Assembly (NCBI GenBank): GCA_963693365.1
Contig: CAVNZM010000030.1
Location: 1 to 51,195 of the forward strand
Origin: Amoebidium appalachense
Lineage: Eukaryota > Ichthyosporea
DNA: 51,195 nt
Direction of reading: 5' to 3'
Shown here: positions 26,750 through 38,587 of the stretch, piece by piece
Position numbering within the stretch: position 1 is the first letter of the stretch
How the letters are laid out: each line of letters begins with the position of its first letter
Translations under genes and position numbers: made by a program
The notes under the pieces: model-generated
What the model was told of the DNA's origin: nothing
The model's input: only the letters and a program-made list of their open reading frames with translations
The model's database searches: none

Positions 26750-27752
26750 CCACAGAAGAACAGAGAAGAAGAAAGACCCCCCAGGTCTCCCCCCCCCCCC
26801 CCCCCCGACGACGGGCCCCCCCCGCCCCGCCCCCCGCCCCCCCCGCCGCGGGCGCCCGCGCCCGCCGCCCCCCCCCCGCCCAAATCTAAATCACCCACCA
26901 CCCCCCCCCCCCGCCCCCCCCCCCCCCCTCCCCCCCCCCCCAGCGCCACCCGCCCCGCCCCCCGCGGCACCTAAGCGCCTGACCCGCAGCGACCTCCCCA
27001 CAGCTACCAACGCTCCCGCGGACCTCCCCCCAGCGGCCCTACCACCACGACCCGACCCCCCTACCTCCCTCCACCCTAGCCCCCCCCCCCCCCCCCCCCC
27101 CCCCCCCACCGCGCACCCAGATGTGCGTCCGCTCCCACCAACCGCGACCCCCCCCCCCCCCCCCCCCCCGAGCCCCCCTCCCCCCACCCCCCCCTCCCCG
27201 CCCCCCATCAAAGAACACCCCCAGCCGCCCCCCCCCCCCCAAAGTCCCCACCAGCAAACCCACACCCTCCCTCCGTCAAGCCCCACCCCCCCCCCCCAGA
27301 CAAGACACACCCCACCCACCTACCCCCAGTCCAAAACCCCCCCCACCAGCACATCCCCCTCCCCACTCCACAGATCTCCTCCTCCACCACCTCCTCCACC
27401 GCCCCCCCCACCACCCCCCAACCCCCCCCCACCCCCTCCCCCCCCCCCCCTCCCCACCCCCCTCCCGCACCTAACGCCCCCCCAGACCCCCCCCCCCCAA
27501 CACTCCCACCTTCGCCCCCACCCCAATCTCACCCCCCACCTCCCCCCCCCACACCCACACAATCCCACCCTGAACACACCCCCCCCCCCCCCCCAAATAA
27601 TACAACAAAACAAAAAAATACAAACTAAAACCTTTCCCCCCCTCCCCCAACCCCCCCCCCCCCCACCCACACCCCCAACACCACCACCTCCTCACCCCCA
27701 CCCCCCCCCCCCCCCACCCCAAAAACACCCCCCCCCCCCCCCCCCACACCAC

Positions 27753-27789
<37 letters not shown>

Positions 27790-27875
27790 AACCCACCCTT
27801 ATAAAAAAAACCCCCCCCCCCCACCCCAACCCAAACCTCCCCCCAACCCCAAAAAATCCAAACAAAACCAAGAAG
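26750..27875. repeat. C-saturated low-complexity block
   Basis: Over 1.1 kb is dominated by C runs broken by single A, T or G. Both strands have long ORFs, but they translate to poly-Pro or poly-Gly and are not genes. It adjoins a duplicated segment that looks compressed relative to its sister copy, so poor consensus sequence is a real possibility. Confidence 0.8.
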
Positions 27876-27884
27876 CAGAACCTT

Positions 27885-28411
27885 GAACGATCGGTGGAGG
27901 GGAGATAGCTATAGTGCTAACAGCAAAAGTAGTGCCCACAGTCGCTGTTCATGAACGTGAAGCAACGTGCATCTGCAGCCAGCAGACACACGCACACGCA
28001 CGCACACACACACACAACACACACACACACACAGACACAGACACAGACTATCACAGACGACACAGACCAACAACACCCCACAAACCACAAAACTACCTCA
28101 AAGCAGCATCCAACAATCAGCACGGTGGCTCGGACGGAGGAACCAGCGACCAAAACCGACCACCTCGAGACCCGACCAGCGACCCGAAGGACCTCGACCG
28201 AAGGGGAGAGATGGAGCACAACGGGACAGCAGAGAGCAACCGAGTAGCCATCACTCGCCCGCCTAAAAGAAAAAAGGACTCCCGCGACCCAGTGCCCTAG
28301 TCACAACTCAGACTATAGTTACTGTCCTCCACTTCTTCTGACCATTCGGCAGAAAGGTGCTTCCTCAGCGTGCTGCTTTCAACATTGTCACGCCCACACT
28401 AAACACACACA

Positions 28412-28442
<31 letters not shown>

Positions 28443-28466
28443 GCGCACGCACACACACTCATACAC

Positions 28467-28497
<31 letters not shown>

Positions 28498-28770
28498 GCG
28501 CCACACACAGCACCACACACACACAGCGCACACCTCACACACACACACCGCACACACAAGCGCACACACCACACACCCTTATCCCTGATCATGATGCCCC
28601 CCCCCCCCTCTCCCCCGCCCCCCCCCCCCCCCCCCCCACCCCACCCACCCACCCAAAGACGAAAACATTGTACATTAGCATACACAAATATACTCGCACA
28701 TAACATACACACATTCACAATCTCAGGCTACATGTGCAATATACATAAATTATCACAGTCGATAAATTGA

Positions 28771-28790
<20 letters not shown>
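27885..28790 (+). repeat. Segmental duplication, copy 1 (shortened)
   Basis: Begins TTGAACGATCGGTGGAGGGG and includes GCTAACAGCAAAAGTAGTGC, CA/CG repeats, TGATCATGATGCC, and an AAAGACGAAAACATTGTACA block. It aligns throughout with 31008-32190. Copy 1 is shorter, lacking many single bases and some longer pieces. No coding sequence is evident. Confidence 0.85.
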
Positions 28791-28805
<15 letters not shown>

Positions 28806-28806
28806 A

Positions 28807-29770
28807 CATCAGCAAACTTCATCCGGCATCCGAAACCCATTAAAAACCCATTAAAGATATCATAAACCCATAAACCCATCTTTTTGCCACTCTTTATCCC
28901 CCTCTTGTCTTTTAGATAACATAACAGCATCGTTTTGCTATCACGGGTTTTCTGGATATCATTTTGGTATCTTTTGCTAGATATCAAAATGATCTCATAA
29001 TGGGCTCATACGGAGCACCCTGAACCCATCGTTGTTCTATCCTGTGTTCCATGTATTCAACAACCTCGTTATATCCGTATGATACCATTATGATAGTCTA
29101 TTTGATATCATAAAATCTTTTTAGTCTGATGTTCAGAAGCGTTTTAGACATAATAAAGATATCTCTAATAGCGGATTAGGAGCCCTTCCCCATATCCTTA
29201 TGGTAGCTATCACATATCCTTACGATATATATGATAATCGATCATAAGATACATATATATCTATATGATATCATTTCGAGGTCATTATAGGAGGTTTCGT
29301 ATATGGTAATACATCTATAAGATACTATTACAGATGTCCTTTTCATATACAACGGATAGGTATAGGATGCCGAAAACATTATCTAAAGATCATACGTTAA
29401 ATGTCATAACGATATAAGCCTCATAACATAAAGATAACTAGGATGGGTCAAAAGAAATTTCGTAATAATATCGTTTTGATAGTTTTAGGAGCCTTTAAAG
29501 ATATGAGAAGTTCTGGCTGTATGTCCTCTACACGACATCTTTCTAGTATCTGTTACATATCGTTAAAACATATAGTAGTTTATCAGCTAACCATTCCTTA
29601 TGATATTAGTAGCATATCGTTAACATAACTCTGTCACATCTTTTTGACATACAGCACATATATCAAAACGATAAATTTAAGGTATAATTAAGATTTATTA
29701 AGAATGATTTTCGCAATATAGTTATATTATCCTTTTCATATCATTATGTTATGTCTTGATATATATGATT
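28807..29770. repeat. GATATC-rich block, left, with terminal 34-bp inverted repeat
   Basis: AT-rich DNA with recurrent GATATC, GATAC and TATGAT words. Its first 34 bp (28807-28840, starting CATCAGCAAACTTCATCC) are the exact reverse complement of 38557-38590. It abuts the poly-C end of the segmental duplication. No ORF is convincing. Confidence 0.7.
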
Positions 29771-30530
29771 GAGCCATTTTCAAAGTTGATATCATCCAGA
29801 CGTCGTTTCCGATCACTGTTTGATGTCGTTTTGCCCCCCCCCCCCCGCCCCTCACCCCTTTCGAACCTGCCTGTCACGTGGTCATATGTCGTCGAGCCGC
29901 TGATTACAGATCCATTTTCTGCAGACACGTCCCACTGGAACGTGTCAACTATAACTCATCTATTATCTTTTACGTAGGGTTATGTCCCACTGGGGCGTGT
30001 CTGTCACTTCAAATATTTTCTAAGACAAATATTTTCTAAGACAAATATTTTTAAAGACATGTCCTCGGGACATGTCTTCACACAATTTATTCGAACTACG
30101 AAAACACACAAAATAAATACACAGACACACACAAAATAATAATAATAATAATAAAAATAATAAAAAGCTCTGTTACTTTTTCTCTTCGCACACACACACA
30201 CAAAAAAAAAGAAAAAAAGAAAAAAAAAGAAAAGTCACTCTTTTGTGTGTGTGTGTGTGTGGGGGGGGGGGGGAAGGAGTATAAAAGAGCAGCAACGAAC
30301 ATAAACAAAACTCAAAACAAGCAAACTATTATGCGGGTTTCTAAGAAGCTCCCAACATCATTAAACTAAACACATGCTAATCCCTTGACAGAAGAGTAAC
30401 AAGGTGTGTGTGTATGGGTATGAGGCCCAAAAAAAAAAAAAAGGACGCCCAACATGACAATATAAGGGGGGCACTCTTACACCAAACCATACCATACCAA
30501 ATGCCGGCAGAGTAATTAACAGGACAAAGA
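29771..30530. other. Non-coding spacer with short perfect palindromes
   Basis: Contains GACACGT..CCACTGG..ACGTGTC at 29923-29947, a variant at about 29981-30005, and an 11-bp inverted repeat (AAGACATGTCC / GGACATGTCTT) at 30054-30078, followed by AT-rich and CA/GT tracts. I see no gene. Confidence 0.6.
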
Positions 30531-30780
30531 GCCGGTACCCACCTATGGGTGCTAAACATGCACATGATCATTCATGTGCTATAAGAGCAACACAGAAACG
30601 AAACACGGAAACAACAGCAGCCATAGGACAAAGAACCAGACCCACAGGGTCTTGCCTCCATACTTTATTTACCTTAACAGGACAAAGAGCCGGTACCCAC
30701 CTATGAAACGAAAAACGGAAACAACAGCAGCCATAGGACAAAGAGCCGGTACCCACCTCTAGATGATAACGTAGCCTTAT
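30531..30780 (-). repeat. GGTACC-module repeat, right copy (inverted)
   Basis: On the minus strand this repeats the modules seen at 331-524: AGGTGGGTACCGGCTCTTTG, GCTGCTGTTGTTTCCG, and a TTATAGCAC..ATGTTTAGCA link. It has one extra partial module. Similarity continues about 20 bp outward as ATAAGGCT..ATCAT.TAGAGG. Confidence 0.75.
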
Positions 30781-31007
30781 AGCTGCTGATGACTTCATGG
30801 GCCAACCTTGCCAAAACCTGTAAAGGAACTCGAGCTAAGAATTAGCTCATCCTACTTGCGAGAAGTGGGGGGAGGGGGGGGGGGGGGGGGGGGGGGACTG
30901 AGGGGGCTGACTGAGAGTGGCAAAAAAAGAGTCGACAGAACCAACCTTAAACATAGTAAGGACGGAAACCCGGACCAGAACTTATGAAGTCTAGAGAAGC
31001 AGAAAAT

Positions 31008-31759
31008 AGCTTGAACGATCGGTGGAGGGGATGATAGCTATAGTGCTAACAGCAAAAGTAGTGCCCACAGTCGCTGGTTCATGAACGTGAAAGGCAACGT
31101 GCATCTGCAGCCAGCAGACACACGCACACGCACGCACGCACACACACATACACACACACACACACAGACACAGACACAGACCAGACAGACAAACGCCATA
31201 TGCACAAAAGCAGGCAACACAAAACTAACCTTCAAGAAGAAGCTGCAGCATGCAGCATGGTCCAAAACAATCAGCACGGTGGCTGCGCGATCTGCGGAGG
31301 GGATCTGTGACCAGGCGCTGCGGGAAGGGAACTGCGACCAGGCGACCTGCGGGAAGGGACCTGCGACCAGGCGACCTGCGGGAAAGGACCTGCGGACCTG
31401 CGGGAAGGGGGAAGAGAAATGGAGAAAACAACGTGCGTACAGGCTTAAATGGAGAAAAAAATTGCAAACCGGATTGGGATTTAGCCAATCACTATTCGCC
31501 GCGCCTGATTAGGAAAAAGATAAAAATAGATTTCGGCTCGCGCGCGCGCGTGCATCAGCTTGGTGCCCTTAGCGCTACCCTTAGTGCCCTTAGTCACAAC
31601 TATCAGACTATAGTTACGTGTCCTCCACTTCTTTGTTCTTGACCATTTTTTCGGCATGAAAGGGTTTCTGTTACTTCTTGCTGTCCTTCTTAGCGTGCTT
31701 GCTTGTCTTTTTTTCAACATGGGTGTCACTGGCGCTTTCGACTTCTTTGAAATCACACA

Positions 31760-31790
<31 letters not shown>

Positions 31791-32190
31791 GCACGCGCGC
31801 ACGCACACACACTCACACATGCACACTGCACACACACACACACACACACACACAGGCGCGCACACACAGGCACGCACACACACACAGGCGCACACCTACA
31901 CAACACACACAGCACATGCACACACAAGCGCACACACGCACACACCCTGTTATCCCTGATCATGATGCCCCCTCCCCCCTCCCTCTTCCCCCCCGCGCAC
32001 CCCCCCCCCCCCCCCCCCCCCCCCCCCACCCACCCCACCCACCCACCTACAAAGACGAAAACATTGTACATGTATTGCATACACAAATATACTCGCACAT
32101 ATACATACACACATTCACTTTAATCTTTCAGGCTACATGTGCAATATACATTAATTATGCACAGTCGATAGAATTCGTTGTGAACCCCCC
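31008..32190 (+). repeat. Segmental duplication, copy 2 (longer)
   Basis: Longer sister of 27885-28790. It has extra internal sequence, including a short tandem repeat built on GACCTGCGGGAAGGGA (about 31315-31410). It passes into a poly-C run and then the satellite's left flank. ORFs within are not conserved between the two copies, so I do not call a gene. Confidence 0.85.
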
Positions 32191-32224
32191 CCCCCCCCCC
32201 CCCCCCCCCCTCCTCGTTCCCCCC

Positions 32225-32520
32225 ATATGCAATGGGGATAATATTGTTTCCCGCTATTAATTAAAAAATCACCGTTCTAACTTCTTAAGACCGAACCACT
32301 TGTAACACCGACAGTTTCGGTTGTGTGGAACCCCCCCCCCCCCCTCCCCCCCCCCCCCCCCCCCCCAACCCACCCACCACCTTACCAATATTGAGGTGTA
32401 CACTGCCCCCACATCCCCAACTGTGTGCTGAATATCCCGTGCTAGGAAACCAATAACGTGAAAGTAACACATGCCGCATGTGGGTAGTTATTGAAAAAAC
32501 CAATAATGTCTAGGTAACAT
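32225..32520 (+). repeat. Left flank of satellite array 1
   Basis: Sequence from CATATGCAATGGGGATAATA through GACAGTTTCGGTTGTGTGG, a C run, and CCAATATTGAGGTGTACACT. It is repeated almost unchanged at 38588-38880 before array 2, so the array boundary itself was duplicated. Confidence 0.85.
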
Positions 32521-34395
32521 ACCGTATGATGTACATATACTATGCTACAAAGGGGGTTCTATACGAGCTACAACGTTGTGTTTTTTTCGTGTGACCCTCG
32601 TACTCCAGGGGCACATTCACCATCCCCCCCATAAACTTTGTGGTAAAGTTCTCGTGCTAGAAGCTGTTCTGTGGGTAGTTATTGAAAAAACGAATAATGT
32701 CTAGGTAACACATGTACATATGCTATGCTACAAGGGGGGTTCTATTCGAGCTACAATGTTGTGTTTTTTTCGTGTGACCCTCGTACTCCAGGGGCACATT
32801 CACCATCCACCCCATAAACGTTGTGGTAAATCTCTCGTCCTAGAGGCTGTTCTGTGGGTAGTTATTGAAAAACCAATAATGTCTAGGTAACATATATATG
32901 TACATATACTATGCTACAAGGGGGGGTTCTATACGAGCTACAACGTTGTGTTTTTTTCGTGTGACCCTCGTACTCCAGGGGCACATTCACCATCCCCCCC
33001 ATAAACGTTGTGGTAAAGCTCTCGTGCTAGAAGCTGTTCTGTGGGTAGTTATTGAAAAAACCAATAATGTCTAGGTAACATACTATGTACATATACTATG
33101 CTACAAGGGGGGTTCTATACGAGCTACAACGTTGTGCTTTTTTCGTGTGACCCTCGTACTCCAGGGGCACATTCACCATCCCCCCCATACACGTTGTGGT
33201 AAAGCTCTCGTGCTAGAAGCTGTTCTGTGGGTAGTTATTGAAAAAACGAATAATGTCTAGGTAACACATGTACTTATACTATGCTACAAGGGGGGTTCTA
33301 TTCGAGCTACAATGTTGTGTTTTTTTCGTGTGACCCTCGTACTCCAGGGGCACATTCACCATCCACCCCATAAACTTTGTGGTAAATCTCTCGTGCTAGA
33401 GGCTGTTCTGTGGGTAGCTATTGAAAAACCAATAATGTCTAGGTAACATATGTACATATACTATGCTACAAGGGGGGTTCTATACGAGCTACAACGTTGT
33501 GTTTTCTTCGTGTGACCCTCGTACTCCAGGGGCACATTCACCATCCCCCCCATAAACGTTGTGGTAAAGCTCTCGTGCTAGAAGCTGTTCTGTGGGTAGT
33601 TATTGAAAAAACCAATAATGTCTAGGTAACATACTATGTACATATACTATGCTACAAGGGGGGTTCTATACGAGCTACAACGTTGTGTTTTTTTCGTGTG
33701 ACCCTTGTACTCCAGGGGCACATTCAACATCCCCCCCATACACGTTGTGGTAAATGTCTCGTGCTAGAAGCTGTTCTGTGGGTAGTTATTGAAACAACCA
33801 ATAATGTCTAGGTAACACATGGACATATACTATGCTACAAGGGGGGTCTATTCGAGCTACAACATTGTGTTTTTTTCGTGTGACCCTCGTACTCCAGGGG
33901 CACATTCACCATCTCCCCCATAAACTTTGTGGTAAATGTCTCGTGCTAGAAGCTGTTCTGTGGGTAGTTATTGAAAAAACCAATAATGTCTAGGTAACAT
34001 ACTATGTACATATACTATGCTACAAGGGGGGTTCTATACGAGCTACAACGTTGTGTTTTTTTCGTGTGACCCTCGTACTCCAGGGGCACATTCACCATCC
34101 CCCCCATAAACTTTGTGGTAAAGCTCTCGTGCTAGAAGCTGTTCTGTGGGTAGTTATTGAAAAAACGAATAATGTCTAGGTAACACATGTACTTATACTA
34201 TGCTACAAGGGGGGTTCTATTCGAGCTACAAGGTTGTGTTTTTTTCGTGTGACCCTCGTACTCCAGGGGCACATTTACCATCCCCCCCATAAACGTTGTG
34301 GTAAATTTCTCGTGCTAGAGGCTGTTCTGTGGGTAGTTATTGAAAAACCAATAATGTCTAGGTAACATATGTACATATACTATGCTACAAGGTGC
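32521..34395 (+). repeat. Satellite array 1, monomer about 184 bp
   Basis: TATGCTACAA starts at 32541, 32724, 32910, 33097, 33280, 33462, 33648, 33831, 34016, 34199 and 34381, giving periods of 182-187 bp. B-type monomers (TTCTATTCGAG, usually with GAGGCTG) alternate with A-type (TTCTATACGAG, GAAGCTG) in a mainly A-B-A order, a trimeric higher-order pattern. Monomers have no coding potential. Confidence 0.93.
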
Positions 34396-34503
34396 TACAA
34401 GGGAGGAGATATTTTATGAACGGGAGAGTGAGCCGAGAATGTGTAGATAAAGAACAGAGGAATATCGAGGCAACCGTGGTGTACCCTGTCTTTATGTGAA
34501 CAC

Positions 34504-34504
<1 letters not shown>

Positions 34505-34535
<31 letters not shown>

Positions 34536-34602
34536 CTCGCGCGTTCGTGTCTACCGATGTACGTGCACACGGGCATGTGTTTGGGTGTGTGTATGTACGT
34601 GT

Positions 34603-34660
<58 letters not shown>

Positions 34661-34684
34661 AGGTGCGCATGGTAACGTGTGTGT

Positions 34685-34770
<86 letters not shown>

Positions 34771-34803
34771 CAACGTGCCTGTGTGTGTGTGTGTGTGTGT
34801 GGC

Positions 34804-34834
<31 letters not shown>

Positions 34835-34945
34835 AGGGCAACGTGTCTGTCTGTGTGTGTGTATCTCTCTCTGTGTGTGTGTGTTTGTGTGTGTGTGTGT
34901 GGCAGCGTGCGTGTCTCGCTGTGTGTGTGTGTGTGTGTGTGTGTC
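34505..34945. repeat. GT/G microsatellite bordering array 1
   Basis: GT repeats with a G run of about 42 (about 34617-34659) and several GGCAACGTG interruptions spaced in the GT array. It abuts the truncated last satellite monomer. Confidence 0.92.
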
Positions 34946-35680
34946 ATGATTGACGACATAGGTTCAGAAGAAGAGTGTGTATCACTACGTTGCAGTTTTC
35001 ACATACTTTGTAGTTCACGCGCGCGGAGGCATAATGTTAACGTGCGTTACCGGTTATAGAAAGCACAAGCGTAACTAGCGTTTTATATCATAAATAGTCA
35101 TAAAATGGTAACGTTCATTATAACTACGATGCATGAGAATAGAATGATATCAACAATACATACATTAGATATCGTACGGATATCTTGCGATATATCATCT
35201 GGTGTCCGGAGAATGTGCACGTGCCTGTGATGTGCACCCGCCCTAATGCAGTAAGGTATTGTTTTCAGGCGCTAATAAACCTTCAAAGGTGGTAACATCC
35301 TCGGAACACACAAAATATAAAATTGCAATAAATAACCATTTTCCTGCTTCGATGCTCGAAATTGGTACTATGTAGTTACTAGATTGCTCTATTTTGCCTA
35401 GTGTTTAGTGTTTCGGACGTTCGCAATTTACACTCTGCCACATGGCACTTGCCAAATGGGGTAATTTAGTTTTATTTGCGGCCGTTGTGGTTGCGTGTTT
35501 ATCTAACAAATATCATTATGAGATGTTTATGACCCCTGTGGGATATAAATTAAAAAAAAAAAACCCCTGTGGGATATGTACAAGATCAGACCATAGAAGA
35601 TCAGGTCGTTGCGATGTCGTAAAGATGGCAGAAACATATCTTCATTAGATGTATGCGATAATCTCAATTAAACATGAAAC
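34946..35680. other. AT-rich spacer, no gene supported
   Basis: Mostly unique-looking AT-rich DNA with a few GATATC words near 35169-35200. A 68-aa ORF at 35442-35648 has a hydrophobic start but also a local GACCCCTGTGGGATAT duplication inside it. I do not consider it supported. Confidence 0.35.
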
Positions 35681-35870
35681 GTGATTGGCTGATCACAGTT
35701 GGGTGACCCTGAGCATGCCGTTTTGAAGAATAACAACCAATCAAAATCGGGTTTGCCATTTTGTGATTTTCGTCCCACAATCGAACGGAAAAGTGATTTC
35801 CTGGCCCTATATAAATGGCCATGCCACCATCACATTCAGATGGCCGCAATGAGCCCCGCAATGCCCCGTG
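35681..35870 (+). promoter_or_regulatory. Possible truncated gene promoter and first exon
   Basis: ATTGG (about 35685), CCAAT (about 35738) and a TATATAAA at 35808-35815 are followed by ATG codons at 35839 and nearby and by CCCCGT|GTGAGT, a good splice donor. No downstream exon is visible before GATATC-rich DNA begins. It may be the broken 5' end of a host gene or a chance arrangement. Confidence 0.3.
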
Positions 35871-36969
35871 TGAGTAATTGGCGGGTTTCCCAACGATTGC
35901 TCAGCTGGCTTGATCACAAAAATTTTCTTTGCGCGTATATCGCAACCATTCTCATCGGACATCTAATAGACATCTAAAGGATTTTTCGATTGTTCTTCTG
36001 ATATCTTTCTAATATCCACAATGCTGCCGTTTAGATATCACATTGATGTACTTACAAAAGACACTGACCTTCTACTGCACGGATGTTCTTCTGATATCTT
36101 TCTAATATCCACAATACTGCCGCTTAGATATCACTGGGATGGCAAGCTTATGTATCATATACTAATGAATTCGATATATAAATATATCCCTATGCGGATA
36201 TCGCAATGATAATCTAAGGGCCTCTAAAAGATATGTAGATGATACCTCGTGGACTACTGCTCTGGACAGATTAGGATATTCAAATGATAGGTTACAGCAT
36301 ATCACATTGATGTACATAGCGACATCTTACCGATATCAATCACACAACTCACTAGTCTTTATTTAGATATATCAGGTACATATCCTTACGACGTGTACAA
36401 AGATATGAATTAGATATCGTAGCTTGGGCCTGCAAAGAGGCAGTTGTGATATGTTTGAGATGTAGGACCAAAAACAGATAACATATTGAATATAAAAGGG
36501 ATATCAAAAAGGGGTTTACGCTGTTTACTCGAGGCAAAGAGAACCAGTCTCAGGTATGGGGGGGGGGTTTGCTCGGAATATCCCCTCAGCGGTATTCATG
36601 ATCACGTACATAGATGTCGGGTGGTGACTATATATCAGGATAAAAAGAAAGGGACAAATTCGCTCCTCGGGACTTTTTGTGTGTGTGTTTGTTTTGGGGA
36701 GAAGAGAGGGAGGGTGGAAAGGAGAGTGAGGCTCGCTCAAGGTGCCATAAGCGTTAGTTTCTTGATCCAAGCGGCGAGTAAACCATATCACATGCGGGAA
36801 GAAAAGCGAATAAATTAATCTAATGAAGGATGGAGGGGTGTGTCTTTAAAAATATTAGCCGAGAAGAAAGCTAACCGCTTACGAGCCAACTCTACCCTCT
36901 TTTCGACCATATGGGAAACATAACACCAACAGAATCACGGAACACCAAGATATTTTATTCTGGAACTAT

Positions 36970-37540
36970 AGGTACAGGTTTAGATGATAATTAAATTGTG
37001 TAAATTGTTGCTATATCAGGTACAAGAACACCACATTTGTCTATGTTAAGGATCATAAGGTTTGCCTTGCACCACTCTGACACTACATCGAACAATCTTT
37101 GCAGGCGTCTAGGGGTACGGGCAAGGAGGGACAGATCATCAGCATAGAGAAGTGAGGCGGAAAGTTATTAATAGGGTCATCGTTTTCGGCGTAAATCTTG
37201 ACAGCCAAATCATCTATAAATAGGTTAAACAAAAAGGGGCTAAGCAATGAACCCTGCAAGAGACCTCTAGTACGAGCAAAACCATATGAAAGATGCCCAT
37301 TAACCACAGCTCTACCATAGGTTTGAGACAAGAGTGCTTCTAACAGAACACCAATGCAGTGTGGTACACCCCGTGCAGCAAGCTTTTCCCATAGGAGACC
37401 AGGGGAGACAGAATCGTAAGCAGTTTTCCAATCAATAAAGCCAACATATTGTGCACCAACTTGCATAGAATCGTGCAGTGCCATTATTTGAACATAACAT
37501 GAATTGTTTTTACGAAAAGCGGATTGGCATGGGTGTATGT
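36970..37540 (-). pseudogene. LINE-like reverse transcriptase fragment
   Basis: On the minus strand, the fragment QSAFRKNNSC, FIDWKTAYDSVSPGLLW, GLLQGSLLSPFLFNLFIDDL matches the fingers and palm of non-LTR-type reverse transcriptases. The catalytic LLYADDLSLL box follows in another frame, so there is a frameshift at about 37150-37175. EWCKANLM..DKCGV continues to about 37030. Endonuclease, C-terminal region and poly-A tail are missing. It is a dead, truncated copy. Confidence 0.85.
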
Positions 37541-37583
37541 GAAGAATAGATTGAAAATGAAGAATAGATTGAAAAAAAGAACA

Positions 37584-37643
37584 GGGGAGTTCCGGGAATT
37601 GAACCCGGGACCTCTCGTACCCCAAACGAGAATCATACCACTA
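37584..37643 (-). tRNA. Truncated tRNA-Pro (UGG)-like sequence
   Basis: The minus strand reads TAGTGGTATGATTCTCG, a TTTGGGG anticodon loop, CGAGAGG, then a T-arm CCCGGGTTCAATTCCCGG and AACTCCC. The anticodon stem (CTCGT/ACGAG) and T-stem pair well and resemble eukaryotic tRNA-Pro. The expected 5' acceptor strand GGGAGTT is absent, replaced by ATTCTTTTTGA, so it should not fold as a functional tRNA. It lies immediately 5' of the RT fragment on the same strand. Confidence 0.75.
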
Positions 37644-38587
37644 TCAAAAAGAATATCAAAAGGATACCCACAATGCTGCCGTTTTAGACAGAGCGGGATA
37701 TTCAAATGATAAGTTACAGCATATCACATTGATGTACATAGGGGCATCTTACACATACCAATCACATATATCACAAGTCTTTATTTAGATATATTTGGTA
37801 CATATCCTTACGACCTGTACAATGATATGAATTAGATATCATATCTTGGGCCTGTGGACAAAGGGATATCCGAAAGGATATCAAAAGGATGTCTTCAACA
37901 TGCCTACTGGTTGTGTACAAGGGTATCTTCTGGATTACCCCCATGGGCGCATAACGATATCAAAAAAATGGTTGTAGGTACATCACAACGATGTCCAGAC
38001 GATATCAAAACAACATCTGTATTATATTCAATTTATAAGCATACATGTTATCCATCAGATATCACGTGGATATCAATTTGTATTGTCCCACGACATCAGG
38101 TAGATATCGTCATGTAATGCGTATTGGATGGGATTAAGATATTCTATAATGAGGGATATCTGTAGGCTATAACAAAGACATCTAACAGATATCGTTTGGG
38201 GCACCAATATCCTAAACGTATGTGAAACATATCCAAAAGAGCTATTATGACCTTGCTAACATACATATCACTAGGATAGCATATGGATATCATAATGCTA
38301 TGAGGAAATTTTGAGATTTTCGGTCAAAAACCAAAACCATCGTGGTTTTCTATGATATCGTAAGGATATCGTAAGGATATCAGCAAAGGATGGGTTTCGG
38401 ATATGCGCCATACCATAACCAATCCGAACCCTATCAAAGATATCATTGATAGGGATCTGATGGGTTCTATCCGGGAATTCTATGATATCTTGTCAGGCTC
38501 TTTTTGACGTATTTAGGGTGGGGTTTGGTATGCCATATATCAAAATGATATATAAGATGGGTTTCGGATGCCGGATGAAGTTTGCTG

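Noticed and set aside
26611-27908. ORFs of 100-260 aa rich in Pro or Gly, resembling extensin or glycine-rich proteins
   Set aside because: They come from near-pure C runs, are open in several frames at once, and lie in a stretch of doubtful sequence quality.
27967-28300. Basic ORFs in duplication copy 1 (and counterparts in copy 2)
   Set aside because: Reading frames are not conserved between the two copies, so there is no sign of coding constraint.
35442-35648. 68-aa ORF with a signal-peptide-like start
   Set aside because: Short, contains a local duplication, and has no promoter or homology that I recognise; one such ORF in AT-rich DNA is expected by chance.
37854-38117. ORF in the GATATC-rich block
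   Set aside because: Translation reflects the GATATC word pattern; no domain and no codon structure.
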